In this document: positions 40,724 through 50,224 of the stretch, one piece after another
How the letters are laid out: each line of letters begins with the position of its first letter
Numbering within the stretch: position 1 is the first letter of the stretch
Assembly: GCA_903955385.1 (NCBI GenBank)
Contig: CAJBNH010000008.1
Span: 35,832-99,831, forward strand
Source of the DNA: an uncultured Myxococcales bacterium
GTDB lineage: Bacteria > Myxococcota_A > UBA9042
Length of the DNA stretch: 64,000 bases
Reading direction: 5' to 3'
Made by a program: the position numbers and the translations under genes
The notes under the pieces: model-generated
Seen by the model: the letters and a program-made list of their open reading frames with translations, nothing else
Databases searched by the model: none
Told to the model about the DNA's origin: nothing

Positions 40724-41404
40724 ATGACTGTGGCGAGCGCGAATCGCGTCATGCTGCTTGGAGCTCCTGGTGCCGGCAAAGGCACTGTAGCCAAGGGCTT
40801 GAGCGACCGATTCGGCCTGACCCACGTGTCGACCGGCGACATTCTGAGAAAGGCTGTCGCGGCAGGAACCGAATTGGGCCGAGAGGTTCAGTCGATCCTT
40901 GCCGCAGGACACTTGGTACCGGACGAGACGATGATCAAGCTCCTGCGCGACCGCGTGCAGGAGGCCGACTGCAGGCTGCCGGATGGAACGCCGTGCTTTC
41001 TGTTGGACGGTTTTCCCAGGACCTCCGGGCAGGCCGAGGCGCTTCTGCGCAACGGGTTGGCACCAGAGGTCGTCATCTACCTCGAAGTGGATGATGACGT
41101 CATCGTGCGGCGGCTTTGCGGCCGACGGACGTGCCCTGGGTGTGGGAACCCGCATCACGTGGAGTTCGCTCCACCAGCGGTGGCGGGGGTCTGCGATCGC
41201 TGCGGCGTGAAGCTTGTGCAGCGGCCGGACGACCAGGAGGAGCCGATCCGTCGGCGCCTCGCGGCGTTTGCGTCGCAGACTGAGCTGCTTGTCGAGTGGT
41301 ACGGAGACCAGATCGAGCGCGTCGACGGCAGCATGCCCGCCGACGTGGTGCTGGCCACGGTGGTCGAGCGCCTGTCGGGAAAGGTTGGGCTCGCTTTGAT
41401 TTGA
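40724..41404 (+). CDS. adk: Adenylate kinase (zinc-lid form)
   Basis: 226 residues from ATG 40724, GGGGAACG upstream. P-loop [13 protein letters not shown] site STGDILR, and a long lid with CPGC...CDRC, a structural zinc site. It balances AMP, ADP and ATP. Here adk is followed by infA; the map gene often found between them is missing. Confidence 0.95.
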   Translation: MTVASANRVMLLGAPGAGKGTVAKGLSDRFGLTHVSTGDILRKAVAAGTELGREVQSILAAGHLVPDETMIKLLRDRVQEADCRLPDGTPCFLLDGFPRTSGQAEALLRNGLAPEVVIYLEVDDDVIVRRLCGRRTCPGCGNPHHVEFAPPAVAGVCDRCGVKLVQRPDDQEEPIRRRLAAFASQTELLVEWYGDQIERVDGSMPADVVLATVVERLSGKVGLALI

Positions 41405-41469
41405 AGTCAGCGGCGGGTCTGGGCAAGCAGCGTCAACAGGGCGCGCTACGGGTACGACGGGGAGTGTGG

Positions 41470-41688
41470 ATGTCGAGAGACGATGCCATCGAAGTCGAAG
41501 GGACGGTGCTTGAGCCGCTGCCGAACGCCATGTTCCGCGTGCAGCTCGACAACGGTCACCGGGTGCTCGCGCATGTCTCGGGGAAGATGAGGATGCACTT
41601 CATCCGCATCCTGCCGGGCGACCGGGTCAAGGTGGCGCTGAGCCCATATGATCTGACGAGAGGTCGAATCACCTATCGCGCAAAGTGA
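41470..41688 (+). CDS. infA: Translation initiation factor IF-1
   Basis: 72 residues, ATG 41470 with GGGGAG upstream. The OB-fold carries [38 protein letters not shown] sequence; the exact length equals that of the family. It blocks the A site during initiation. Confidence 0.95.
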   Translation: MSRDDAIEVEGTVLEPLPNAMFRVQLDNGHRVLAHVSGKMRMHFIRILPGDRVKVALSPYDLTRGRITYRAK

Positions 41689-41760
41689 CGTTTGCGTGTA
41701 TACTCCCCGCCCCCTAGGTCCTGTAGCAGGGAACGCTTCGGGTCGAGAAGAGGTTTTACA

Positions 41761-41874
41761 ATGAAAGTGCGTGCTTCCGTCAAGCCCATCTGCGACCAGT
41801 GCTCTGTTGTCAAGCGACGCGGAGTGGTGCGGGTCATCTGCAGCAACCCCAAGCACAAGCAGCGCCAGGGCTGA
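41761..41874 (+). CDS. rpmJ: Ribosomal protein L36 (zinc form)
   Basis: 37 residues from ATG 41761. [20 protein letters not shown] with later Cys and His (VICSNPKHK) makes the zinc-binding version. A TATACT element sits at 41699-41704, ahead of the gene, but has no matching -35. Confidence 0.95.
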   Translation: MKVRASVKPICDQCSVVKRRGVVRVICSNPKHKQRQG

Positions 41875-41942
41875 GATCGCCCAAGACGATCGCGTCGGCT
41901 CTTGACCGGCGGCGAGTGGACCGAACGAACGAGGAGTGAGTC

Positions 41943-42308
41943 ATGGCACGTATTGCAGGTGTGGACCTGCCGCGCAACAAGCGGATGGATGTGGCGCTCC
42001 GCGCCATTTACGGCGTTGGCCCCAAGGTCGCGACCGACGTCTGCACGAAGGCCGGTGTCCCGCTCGATCGCAAGAGCGACGAGCTGAGCGAGGTCGAGAT
42101 CGTCCGCATTCGTGACGTGCTCGAAAACCAGTACAAGGTCGAGGGTGATCTTCGCCGCCAGGTGGCGATGGACATCAAGCGCCTGATGGACCTGGGCTGC
42201 TACCGCGGCCTGCGTCATCGCAAGGGCTTGCCGACCCGCGGCCAGCGTACGCATACCAACGCACGTACCCGTAAGGGTCCGCGCCGCACGGCGATCAAGA
42301 AGAAGTGA
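41943..42308 (+). CDS. rpsM: Ribosomal protein S13
   Basis: 121 residues, ATG 41943 with GAGGAGTGA upstream. [26 protein letters not shown] and the basic C-terminal [17 protein letters not shown] match S13, which contacts the P-site tRNA and bridges to L5. Confidence 0.97.
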   Translation: MARIAGVDLPRNKRMDVALRAIYGVGPKVATDVCTKAGVPLDRKSDELSEVEIVRIRDVLENQYKVEGDLRRQVAMDIKRLMDLGCYRGLRHRKGLPTRGQRTHTNARTRKGPRRTAIKKK

Positions 42309-42424
42309 GTTGGCGGCTGACGGCTTGAGCCGGCAGGACCCGCCACTCCTCCTGAGTCGCATCGCGGCGCAGGGACTCTTGTTCCAAGTTCGAGAACGAC
42401 ACTTCTGCAAGGAAGAACCGAAGC

Positions 42425-42826
42425 ATGGCAACCGCAAGCACCAAGGCCGCTGGCCGCGCAAAGAAGCGCGTCAAGAAGAACATCCAGTCGGGCGTCGTGC
42501 ACGTCTCGTCGACCTTCAACAACACGATGGTCACGGTCACCGACGTCTCCGGCAACGTCCTGTCCTGGTCCAGCTGCGGTCGCCGCGGCTTCAAGGGCTC
42601 GCGCAAGTCGACGCCGTTCGCTGCCCAGATGGCGGCGGAAGACGCGGCCAAGCGCGCTCAGGAGCACGGCGTCAAGACCGTGTCGGTGCTGGTCAAGGGT
42701 CCGGGCACGGGCCGCGAGGCTGCGCTGCGGGCACTGAGCAACGCCGGGTTCCGGATCACGACGATCCGTGACGTGACGCCGATTCCGCACAACGGCTGCC
42801 GTCCGCCCAAGCGTCGCCGCGTGTAG
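42425..42826 (+). CDS. rpsK: Ribosomal protein S11
   Basis: 133 residues, ATG 42425. [21 protein letters not shown] and [16 protein letters not shown] are conserved; S11 forms the mRNA exit platform. The 116-nt gap before it lacks a recognisable motif. Confidence 0.97.
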   Translation: MATASTKAAGRAKKRVKKNIQSGVVHVSSTFNNTMVTVTDVSGNVLSWSSCGRRGFKGSRKSTPFAAQMAAEDAAKRAQEHGVKTVSVLVKGPGTGREAALRALSNAGFRITTIRDVTPIPHNGCRPPKRRRV

Positions 42827-42947
42827 TCGATAGGGACAGAAAGCCCGCTCTGAACAGCGGCAAGCAACGAAGGGCGCCGACCCCACCCGCAATAGGCACG
42901 GGGAGCGCCGCAGGACAAGGGCACGCAAGTGCTACCAAGGGGTTCCC

Positions 42948-43577
42948 GTGGCTCGTTACATCGGACCGGTTTGTCGACTCTGCCGCCGTGAGGGACTGAA
43001 GTTGTTCCTCAAGGGTGAGCGCTGCTACACCGAGAAGTGCGCCATCGACCGTCGCGCGTACATCCCCGGCCAGCACGGCCAGGCGCGTCACGGCAAGGTG
43101 TCGGAGTTCGGCCGTCAGCTGCGCGAGAAGCAGAAGGTCAAGCGGATCTACGGCCTCGTCGAGAAGCAGTTCCGCGGCTACTACACGCTGGCTTCCCGCA
43201 AGGAAGGCGTCACGGGTGACAACCTGCTGAGCTTCCTCGAGCGGCGCATGGACAACATCGTGTTCCGCATGGGCTTTGCGGCCAGTCGGCCGGAAGCGCG
43301 CATGCTCGTCCGTCACCGTCACGTGCTGCTGAACGGCCGCATCTGCGACATCCCGTCGCTGATGGCCAAGCCGGGCGACGTCGTGCAGATCCATGACGGT
43401 TCGAAGGAAATCACCCGCGTGGTCGAGGCGCTTGAGAGCGTGGACCGTCGTGGCGTGCCCGGTTGGCTGTCGGTCGACAAGAAGGCCATGAAGGGCACCG
43501 TGGCGGCCCTGCCGACGCGCGCCGACGTGACGATGCCGATCGAAGAGCGCCTCATCGTCGAGCTCTACTCGAAGTAG
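42948..43577 (+). CDS. rpsD: Ribosomal protein S4 (zinc form)
   Basis: 209 residues from GTG 42948 (AAGGGG nearby). [19 protein letters not shown] with CYTEKC forms the zinc site. The S4 domain contains [18 protein letters not shown]4 starts 16S assembly and in E. coli represses the alpha operon; no pseudoknot was sought here. Confidence 0.96.
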   Translation: MARYIGPVCRLCRREGLKLFLKGERCYTEKCAIDRRAYIPGQHGQARHGKVSEFGRQLREKQKVKRIYGLVEKQFRGYYTLASRKEGVTGDNLLSFLERRMDNIVFRMGFAASRPEARMLVRHRHVLLNGRICDIPSLMAKPGDVVQIHDGSKEITRVVEALESVDRRGVPGWLSVDKKAMKGTVAALPTRADVTMPIEERLIVELYSK

Positions 43578-43712
43578 ACCGACTCTCGCGGGAGGCCGAG
43601 CTGGCCATCGCCCCGCCGACTGCTTGGAGCCGGGGCGACAGCGCCTCGTGCCGTGGCGAACCTGGGCCGTACAGCGCATCAAGCGTGGGCCCGATCCGGA
43701 ACTGGAGGAAGC

Positions 43713-44816
43713 ATGCAGCGGAACTGGAAGAACCTGATCCGCCCGAAGGCCCTTGAGGTCGTGGAACTGTCCGACACGTACGGCAAGTTCCAGGTCGAGC
43801 CTCTCGAGCGCGGCTACGGACAGACGCTGGGCAACAGCCTGCGTCGCGTGCTGCTGTCGAGCATCCGTGGCGCCGCCATCACTGGCGTGCGTATGGCGGC
43901 ATTGGGTCGGGTGGTGCGCGAGGACGAGTCGAGCAAGGGCAAGACTCAGCGGCGGATGGTCGAGCAGATGCAGTCCGCGCTGCATGAGTTTCAGGCGCTT
44001 CCCGACGTCGTCGAGGATGTGGCCGAGATCGTGTTGAACCTGAAGGAAGTCAATCTGCGGATGGACTCTGAGGGTCCGGAGTACGTGCACTTGGTGGCGG
44101 AGGCCCCTGCGGGTGGCGCGCCGCTGCGAGTGACGGCTGGCATGCTGACGGTTCCCGCGGGCATCACGGTGCTCAACGTCGATCTGCCGCTGATGACCAT
44201 CGAGCCGGGCGGCCGGATCGAGATGGAACTGACCGTCAAGGAAGGCGTTGGCTACGTCCCCGCCACCCGCGATGTGAACGACCAGGACTCGCCGGTCGAC
44301 CTGCTGCCGATCGATGCCATCTACTCGCCGGTGCGTCGCGTGAACTTCCGCGTCACCAACGCCCGCGTCGAGCAGCGCACCGACTACGACAAGATCACGC
44401 TGGAAGTCTGGACCAACGGTGCGGTTGACCCGGAGACGGCGGTCAGCATCGCGGCGAAGATCATTCGCGAGCAGCTGCGGGTGTTCGTGGGCTTCGAGGA
44501 GGATGAGGATGTCGAAGAGACGACCTCGGAGACCCCGGTGCTGACGGTTGAGCCGCTCAACGAGAACTTGTGGCGCACCATCGACTCGCTTGAGCTGTCC
44601 GTGCGCTCAGCCAACTGCCTGCAGAACGCGAACCTGCGCTATGTGGGCGAGCTGGTGCAGCGGTCCGAGGCCGAGATGCTGAAGACCAAGAACTTCGGCC
44701 GCAAGTCGCTGAAGGAGATCAAGGACATCCTCAGTGAGATGGGCCTTGGTCTGGGCATGCACCTCGAGGCCTTCGACCCCGATCGGCCGCCGCCGGCTGC
44801 CGTGCACCCGGTTTGA
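43713..44816 (+). CDS. rpoA: RNA polymerase alpha subunit with insertion in the N-terminal domain
   Basis: 367 residues from ATG 43713 (GGAGGAAGC upstream). [23 protein letters not shown] and the C-terminal domain [21 protein letters not shown] with [18 protein letters not shown] are standard. Between GVRM and LHEF, where most alpha subunits join directly, there are about 27 extra residues ([20 protein letters not shown]...) that are highly charged. There is also an acidic linker. The start was chosen by homology. It initiates RNAP assembly and binds activators. Confidence 0.96.
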   Translation: MQRNWKNLIRPKALEVVELSDTYGKFQVEPLERGYGQTLGNSLRRVLLSSIRGAAITGVRMAALGRVVREDESSKGKTQRRMVEQMQSALHEFQALPDVVEDVAEIVLNLKEVNLRMDSEGPEYVHLVAEAPAGGAPLRVTAGMLTVPAGITVLNVDLPLMTIEPGGRIEMELTVKEGVGYVPATRDVNDQDSPVDLLPIDAIYSPVRRVNFRVTNARVEQRTDYDKITLEVWTNGAVDPETAVSIAAKIIREQLRVFVGFEEDEDVEETTSETPVLTVEPLNENLWRTIDSLELSVRSANCLQNANLRYVGELVQRSEAEMLKTKNFGRKSLKEIKDILSEMGLGLGMHLEAFDPDRPPPAAVHPV

Positions 44817-44896
44817 ACCTGAATTTCGAGCGGCGCTGACACGCGCCGGAGCTCCGCATCGGCGGAGCGCCCGACGAAGAGAGATTGGAGGACCCC

Positions 44897-45250
44897 ATGC
44901 GTCACTTGAAGAGCGGTCGCCATTTCGGCCGAGAGAGTTCGCACCGGCGCGCCATGTTGCTCAACCTGTGCAAGTCGTTGATCACTCATGAGCGCTTGAC
45001 CACCACCGTCGCCAAGGCCAAGGAGTTGCGCGGCTGGGTCGAGCCCCTGATCACGCTGGCCAAGGAAGACACCATTCACCATCGTCGGCTGGCCTTTGCT
45101 CAGCTGCGCGACAACGGTCTGGTCGCCAAGCTCTTCACGGAGCTGGGCCCGCGCTTCAAGACCCGCCCGGGTGGTTACACCCGCTCGATGAAGCTTGGCC
45201 CCCGTCACGGTGACGCCGCCCCTGAGGCGGTCATCGAGCTGGTTCCCTGA
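44897..45250 (+). CDS. rplQ: Ribosomal protein L17
   Basis: 117 residues from ATG 44897 with GGAGGACC upstream. [20 protein letters not shown] opens it and the end ([16 protein letters not shown]) is standard. Last gene of the ribosomal block, converging on the regulator gene 45 nt away. No terminator hairpin with a U-run is visible in the gap. Confidence 0.96.
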   Translation: MRHLKSGRHFGRESSHRRAMLLNLCKSLITHERLTTTVAKAKELRGWVEPLITLAKEDTIHHRRLAFAQLRDNGLVAKLFTELGPRFKTRPGGYTRSMKLGPRHGDAAPEAVIELVP

Positions 45251-45295
45251 GTTTGCCGCGCTGCTGAGCCGCCGGCCGCCCGACCGTCCTTCGCG

Positions 45296-45952
45296 TCAGG
45301 GCGCCGCCCAGCGATAGCCGATCTGCCGCACCGTCTGCAGGTACCCCGCCGCGTCGCCCAACTTGGCGCGCAGGCGACGGACGTGGATGTCGACCGTGCG
45401 GTGGCCTCCCTGATAGTCCGGACCCCAGACCGAGGCCAACAGTGCGTCGCGGCTGAATGCCTGTCCGGGGTTCTGCGCAAAGTGGCGAAGGAGCGCGAAC
45501 TCTTGGTTCGGCAACGCCAGAGTTCCTCCGTTCAGGCGGACCTCGCTGCCGCGCAAGTCGATGGTGACCGGGCCAGATCGAACGAGTGACTCGCGATCGG
45601 GGCGGTGCTCGAGCAGACGCTCGACGCGTGACAGCGCCTCAGCCGGAGAGAAGCCGCGCACGAGGAAGTCGTGGCACGGCAGACCGGCGGCCTGGTGGAC
45701 GCGCTCGGGGTCGAGCACGAGCAGCCATGCCACGCGACCTACGACCGGGTGCTGCGTCACCACAGGAATGAGGGCCTGAACGTTGCGGTGTGGCGATGGC
45801 TCGACCAGCACCAAGTCGGGGGGGATCGAGATCGGGCAGTCGAGCCAAGTGCCGCGCAGGGTGCGGACCACGATCTGCCACGGGCCGCCGTGCAGGGCGA
45901 CTCGAAGCGGGGAACGTTCAGCCAACTCCGTGAACAGGAAGATCTTCTTCAC
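45296..45952 (-). CDS. OmpR-family response regulator with degenerate receiver
   Basis: 218 residues, GTG 45952. The C-terminal winged helix is normal for the OmpR/PhoB family (EFALLRHFAQNPGQAFSRDALL, DYQGGHRTVDIHVRRLRAKLGD, QTVRQIGYRW). The N-terminal receiver is atypical: the acidic pair near the start (IFLFTE) is absent, the phosphorylatable Asp appears as Glu in LVLVEPSP, and the conserved Lys is not seen (FLVRGFSP). It may act without phosphorylation. Located divergently from lnt, so it could regulate that gene (inference). Confidence 0.75.
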   Translation of the reverse strand: MKKIFLFTELAERSPLRVALHGGPWQIVVRTLRGTWLDCPISIPPDLVLVEPSPHRNVQALIPVVTQHPVVGRVAWLLVLDPERVHQAAGLPCHDFLVRGFSPAEALSRVERLLEHRPDRESLVRSGPVTIDLRGSEVRLNGGTLALPNQEFALLRHFAQNPGQAFSRDALLASVWGPDYQGGHRTVDIHVRRLRAKLGDAAGYLQTVRQIGYRWAAP

Positions 45953-46011
45953 GATTCTTGCCTCGCGGGCGCGCGCGGGCGGCCCCGGTGGCGTGGGGTG
46001 CGGGCGCCGAA

Positions 46012-46040
46012 TTGGGGCCGCGGCGTCCCTGTGCTAAGGT
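46012..46040 (+). promoter_or_regulatory. Candidate sigma-70 promoter of lnt
   Basis: TTGGGG at 46012-46017, 17-nt spacer, TAAGGT at 46035-46040. The ATG at 46049 would lie only a few bases behind the expected transcript start, giving a near-leaderless mRNA. Confidence 0.45.
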
Positions 46041-46048
46041 CTCTACCC

Positions 46049-47716
46049 ATGTCTCGCGTTTCCCACAAGAAGCCCAACACGAAACCGACTGCGCCAACAA
46101 CAGCGAGTCCAACCGTTGTCGCGCCGAACGAGGGGCGGTGGTGGGGACTGGCTGCCGGCGGCGCGTCCGGGATCGTGGCGTGGTTGGCCTATCCTTCCGT
46201 GGGGTTGTGGCCGCTTGCTCTGGTGGCCTACGTTCCCCTGCTGGTCGCGATCGAGCTGCGCCGGCCCTCTGCCCGACAGGCGGCGTTGTGGGGTTGGCTG
46301 ACGGGAACACTGTTGCATCTGGGGGTCTTTGGCTTCCTCGCCTACACGATGGAGCACATGAGCCGGATGCCGCCGCCGTTGGCATGGGCGGTGCTGCTGA
46401 TCCACGCGCTCGTGATGGGGCTGCATCAGGCGATCTTTGCTGCGTTGGTGCAGTGGACGAGCACTTCCGGGACCGATGGCGCATGGCGGGCGATCCGGCG
46501 TGCGGCGGAAGTCGCGCTGCTCTTCGCTGCGGTCGAGTTCGCTGTGCCGTATCTGTTCCCGTGGTATCTGGCCAGCGCGTTTTACGCCAACCCTTTGTGG
46601 ATGCAGCCCGCGGACTTGCTGGGTGTCGCTGGCGTGAGTCTGCTGGCGATGGCGGTCAATGCGTTGGTAGCTCAGGCGGTGGTGCGGCCGCGGCTGCGGG
46701 TCAGGCTTGGCGCGGCGACGGCGGCTGTGCTGGTGGTGTGGGCGGGCTATGGGCTGTGGCGGATGGCCCAGGTGGACGCAGCGCCTGTGCAGAGGACGCT
46801 GAAGACCCTGATCGTACAGGGCAACGCGACGGTGGCGGAGAAGCTGGCCGAGGGGGCGGCGCGGCTGCCGATGCTCGACCGCGTGGAGCGGTTGACCCGG
46901 CAGGCGGATCGCGCCGGCGTGGATCTGGTCGTGTGGCCCGAGGGGACGATGCCGTTCTTCTGGCCGCCGGAGGACCCGGACCGACCCGTGAAGCCCTCGC
47001 GAGCGCCGCCGATCCTGCGGGACACCAAGCGGCGGCAGCTCAAGTTGGTGCAGGAATTGCAGATCCCGATGCTGTTCGGAACGTTGCGGCGCACGGACCC
47101 GATGTGGCGGGAACCCCCGCGCAACGCGGCGCTGCTGGCCTGGCCCGATGGACGGCTGTGGACCTATGACAAGCGGATTCTGCTGGCATTTGGCGAGTAT
47201 TTGCCGGGAACGCAGTGGTTTCCATCGCTTGCAGAGGCGATCCCGGGCGTGTCGCACATGACCCCCGGTGCGACGTCGGGGCTGGTCGAGGTTGCGGGCG
47301 TTCGGCTCTTGGTGAACATCTGCTACGAGGCGTTGTTCGGCGAGTTCCTGCGCATCGAAGGGAAGACCGCAGACGTGCTGGTGAATCTGACGAACGACGT
47401 GTGGTTTGGTCCGCCTCCGGCCGGAGAACTGCACCTCATGGTTCAGCAGGCGCGGCCCATCGAGCTGCGGCGGCCCCTGCTGCGGAGCACGACCACCGGC
47501 GTGTCGGCCTGTTTCGACGCCAATGGCCGGATGCTGCAGCGCACGCCGTCGTTCCAAGAGGCGACCCTGCGTTGCGACGCGCAGGTCAAGGACCTGACCA
47601 GCCCGTACCGTCTGTGGGGCGACCTGCCGATGTGGGGCTTGACCCTGATGGCGGCCGCACTGGCCGTGCGGGGTCGGCGACGCACGCGAATTGACACGAG
47701 AACCGACCTGGCCTAG
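46049..47716 (+). CDS. lnt: Apolipoprotein N-acyltransferase Lnt
   Basis: 555 residues from ATG 46049. Several N-terminal membrane helices (from GIVAWLAYPSVGLWPLALVAYVPL on) precede the nitrilase-like domain. The catalytic triad is Glu298 (VVWPEGT), Lys375 (YDKRILL) and Cys425 (NICYEALFGEF), and a C-terminal membrane helix (MWGLTLMAAALAV) is present. It adds the third acyl chain to lipoproteins in the inner membrane, which suits a region with many lipoprotein genes. The open frame extends upstream, but there is no homology there. Confidence 0.93.
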   Translation: MSRVSHKKPNTKPTAPTTASPTVVAPNEGRWWGLAAGGASGIVAWLAYPSVGLWPLALVAYVPLLVAIELRRPSARQAALWGWLTGTLLHLGVFGFLAYTMEHMSRMPPPLAWAVLLIHALVMGLHQAIFAALVQWTSTSGTDGAWRAIRRAAEVALLFAAVEFAVPYLFPWYLASAFYANPLWMQPADLLGVAGVSLLAMAVNALVAQAVVRPRLRVRLGAATAAVLVVWAGYGLWRMAQVDAAPVQRTLKTLIVQGNATVAEKLAEGAARLPMLDRVERLTRQADRAGVDLVVWPEGTMPFFWPPEDPDRPVKPSRAPPILRDTKRRQLKLVQELQIPMLFGTLRRTDPMWREPPRNAALLAWPDGRLWTYDKRILLAFGEYLPGTQWFPSLAEAIPGVSHMTPGATSGLVEVAGVRLLVNICYEALFGEFLRIEGKTADVLVNLTNDVWFGPPPAGELHLMVQQARPIELRRPLLRSTTTGVSACFDANGRMLQRTPSFQEATLRCDAQVKDLTSPYRLWGDLPMWGLTLMAAALAVRGRRRTRIDTRTDLA

Positions 47717-47750
47717 GAGCCCGGCCCCCTTGACCTGGACGGAGGACCTC

Positions 47751-49091
47751 ATGACCCAGCCGCGCACCCCCCGGCCCCCGGCCGAACCCGCTGGCGAGCG
47801 CCTGCAGAAGTACATGGCGCGGTGCGGGATTGCGTCCCGTCGTGCGGCCGAGGACCTGATCGCCGAAGGGCGGGTCGAGGTCAACGGCGAGCTGATCACC
47901 GAGCCTGGACGTCGCGTTGACGCCGATGTGGACGAGGTGCGGCTGGACGGCGAGCGGCTGCGGCCCGTGGCGCGTCGCGTTGTGCTGCTGTTGAACAAGC
48001 CTGTTGGCTATCTAAGCGCCCAGAGTGACCCGGAGAACCGGCCGCTGGTGTATCGGCTGTTGCCCAAGGACCTGGCGCTGCGCTCGATCGGCCGTCTGGA
48101 CTTCAACACCGAGGGGGTGCTGCTCTTCACGAATGACGGCGACCTGGCAGAGCGGCTGGGCCATCCCCGCTACAGCATCCAGCGCACTTACGAGGCCAGG
48201 GTGCGCGGCGTACCGACCCCGGAAGTGCTGGCGGCCCTGTGTCGCGGCGTGCGGCTGGAGGACGGTCCGGCGCGGGCAGAGAGCGCGGAAGTGGTCAAGT
48301 CGACAGGGCAGAACGCCTGGGTGCGTTTGGTGCTGGTCGAAGGCCGCAACCGCGAGGTGCGTCGGCTGATGGAGCGGGTGGGCCACCCTGTGGTGCGTTT
48401 GCGCCGCGTGGCGTTTGCCGGCCTGACGGTCGAGGGCCTCAGGCCGGGCGAGTGGCGGATGCTCGACGCGGCCGAGATCGAGCAACTGGAGGGGCGCGGT
48501 CACGTGGGCGGGTTCGAGATGCCCCCCGACCCGCGGCGCGGTGGGGGAACCCGCACCCGCATCGAAGAGGGCCGCAAGCCCGCTCCCGAAAAGGTCGTTG
48601 TAGAGCGGACGCCGACGCGCAGACCCTCTGCGGCCCCCCGCGGCGAGCCCAGACCGCCGCGCAGTCGTTCGACAGCCCCACGGACACGCAACGACGCCCT
48701 GCCGCCGTCTGACGACCGTCGGCCTGCGCGCAGCCGTCCCGCGACCGGTGCCGCTCGTCCAGCAGCCGGCCCCCGCAGCCGTCCCCGCGTCGATGGCAGC
48801 GCCGCGCCGCCGACCCGCCGTCCATCCCGCGCGCGACCCAGTACCGAGGGTGCCGCAACGCCAGCGACCCGGCGGCCGCCCCGCAGTCGCTCTGCTGGCG
48901 CGCCTGCCCCCGAAGGTCGCCGGCCCGCTCGGGGTCGTCCGGGACCCAGCGGTGCACCCGCTGCAGGTGCGCCCACGCGCCGTCCGTCCCGATCCGAGTC
49001 CGTTCCTCGTTCCGATTCCCGGCGACCGACCCGCGGCGCTGGTAGTCCCCCGCGCAAGCCGCAAGGCCCGAGAGGAAGCCGAAGCCGATGA
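47751..49091 (+). CDS. RsuA/RluB-family pseudouridine synthase with long basic C-terminal tail
   Basis: 446 residues from ATG 47751 with GGAGG upstream. An S4 RNA-binding domain (RLQKYMARCGIASRRAAEDLI) precedes the catalytic domain, with catalytic Asp117 in GRLDFNTEGVLLFTNDG. The family makes pseudouridine in rRNA (RluB on 23S, RsuA on 16S). After about residue 250 comes a tail of some 190 residues that is almost all Arg, Pro, Ser, Ala and Gly, probably disordered and RNA-binding. It overlaps the start of wecB (ATGA). Confidence 0.9.
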   Translation: MTQPRTPRPPAEPAGERLQKYMARCGIASRRAAEDLIAEGRVEVNGELITEPGRRVDADVDEVRLDGERLRPVARRVVLLLNKPVGYLSAQSDPENRPLVYRLLPKDLALRSIGRLDFNTEGVLLFTNDGDLAERLGHPRYSIQRTYEARVRGVPTPEVLAALCRGVRLEDGPARAESAEVVKSTGQNAWVRLVLVEGRNREVRRLMERVGHPVVRLRRVAFAGLTVEGLRPGEWRMLDAAEIEQLEGRGHVGGFEMPPDPRRGGGTRTRIEEGRKPAPEKVVVERTPTRRPSAAPRGEPRPPRSRSTAPRTRNDALPPSDDRRPARSRPATGAARPAAGPRSRPRVDGSAAPPTRRPSRARPSTEGAATPATRRPPRSRSAGAPAPEGRRPARGRPGPSGAPAAGAPTRRPSRSESVPRSDSRRPTRGAGSPPRKPQGPRGSRSR

Positions 49092-50224
49092 TTGCCCAGC
49101 GTATTTGCTGTGTCGTGGGCGCTCGCCCCAACTTCATGAAAGTGGCCCCCGTGTATCTGGCGTTGCGCCGTCGCGGGCTCGAAGTGCGCTTGGTCCACAC
49201 CGGCCAGCACTACGACGAGAAGATGAGCACCGTGTTCTTCGATGACTTGGGGATGCCGCGACCCGATGCGTTCTTGGGCGTGGGCTCTGGTAGTCACGCG
49301 GAGCAGACCGCGCGCGTCATGACGCGGTTTGACGAGGACTGCGACGCCTTTCGGCCAGACCTGGTGCTGGTCGCGGGCGACGTGAACTCGACGCTGGCGT
49401 GCGCGATTGTGGCGTCGAAGCGCGGACATGCCGTCGGCCACATCGAGGCGGGGCTGCGTTCCGGCGACTGGCAGATGCCCGAGGAGATCAACCGGGTGGT
49501 CACCGACCGGGTGTCGGACCTGCTGCTGACCCCTTCCTCAGACGGCGACGCGCATCTGCTGGCGGAGGGGACCGAGGCCTGGCGGATCCGGCGGGTCGGC
49601 AACTGCATGATCGACAGTCTGCGCACCCACTTGGACCGTGCTCGTTCGCTGGACACCCCGCAAGCGCTGGGGCTGAAGCCGAAGGGTTACGCGGTGGCCA
49701 CGCTGCACCGACCCTCGAACGTCGATGAACCGGCTCAGCTGGCCGCACTGCTGGACGCCTTGGGACAGACCGCAGACAAGCTGCCGATCCTGTTCCCGAT
49801 CCATCCGCGGACACGGGCGCGCATCGAGGCTGCCGGTCTGCCCGTGGCGACGGGGGTGCAGCTGGTCGACCCCATGGGCTATCTGCAGTTCCTTGGCGTC
49901 ATGGCCGATGCGGCGGTGGTGCTGACGGACTCCGGCGGGATCCAGGAGGAGACGACCGCACTTGGCGTTCCCTGTCTGACGCTGCGGGCCAACACCGAGC
50001 GGCCGGTGACTGTCACCGAGGGGACGAACACGCTGCTGGGCATGGACCCGCGCAGTATTGCTCCTGCCGTTGACGAGGTCCTGGCTGGACGTGCAAAAGG
50101 TGGCCGCATTCCTGAGCTTTGGGACGGCAAGGCCGCTGAGCGTGTTGCGGATGTCGTTTGCGCTGGCTTCCAGACGCTGCTCGAGGCGAGCGAGCCTACG
50201 CGCTCGGGACAGGAGATGCCGTGA
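49088..50224 (+). CDS. wecB: UDP-N-acetylglucosamine 2-epimerase (non-hydrolysing)
   Basis: 378 residues, ATG 49088. GARPNFMKVAPVYLAL at the start, GDVNSTLACAIVASKRG, HIEAGLRSGDWQMPEEINR, and LTDSGGIQEE with TERPVTVTEGTN match WecB. It makes UDP-ManNAc for cell-surface polysaccharide. The GTGA overlap at its end couples it to the next gene. Confidence 0.93.
   Translation: MIAQRICCVVGARPNFMKVAPVYLALRRRGLEVRLVHTGQHYDEKMSTVFFDDLGMPRPDAFLGVGSGSHAEQTARVMTRFDEDCDAFRPDLVLVAGDVNSTLACAIVASKRGHAVGHIEAGLRSGDWQMPEEINRVVTDRVSDLLLTPSSDGDAHLLAEGTEAWRIRRVGNCMIDSLRTHLDRARSLDTPQALGLKPKGYAVATLHRPSNVDEPAQLAALLDALGQTADKLPILFPIHPRTRARIEAAGLPVATGVQLVDPMGYLQFLGVMADAAVVLTDSGGIQEETTALGVPCLTLRANTERPVTVTEGTNTLLGMDPRSIAPAVDEVLAGRAKGGRIPELWDGKAAERVADVVCAGFQTLLEASEPTRSGQEMP

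Noticed and set aside
41699..41704. Promoter -10 (TATACT) before rpmJ
   Set aside because: No -35 of any quality lies 15-19 nt upstream, so the match is treated as chance.
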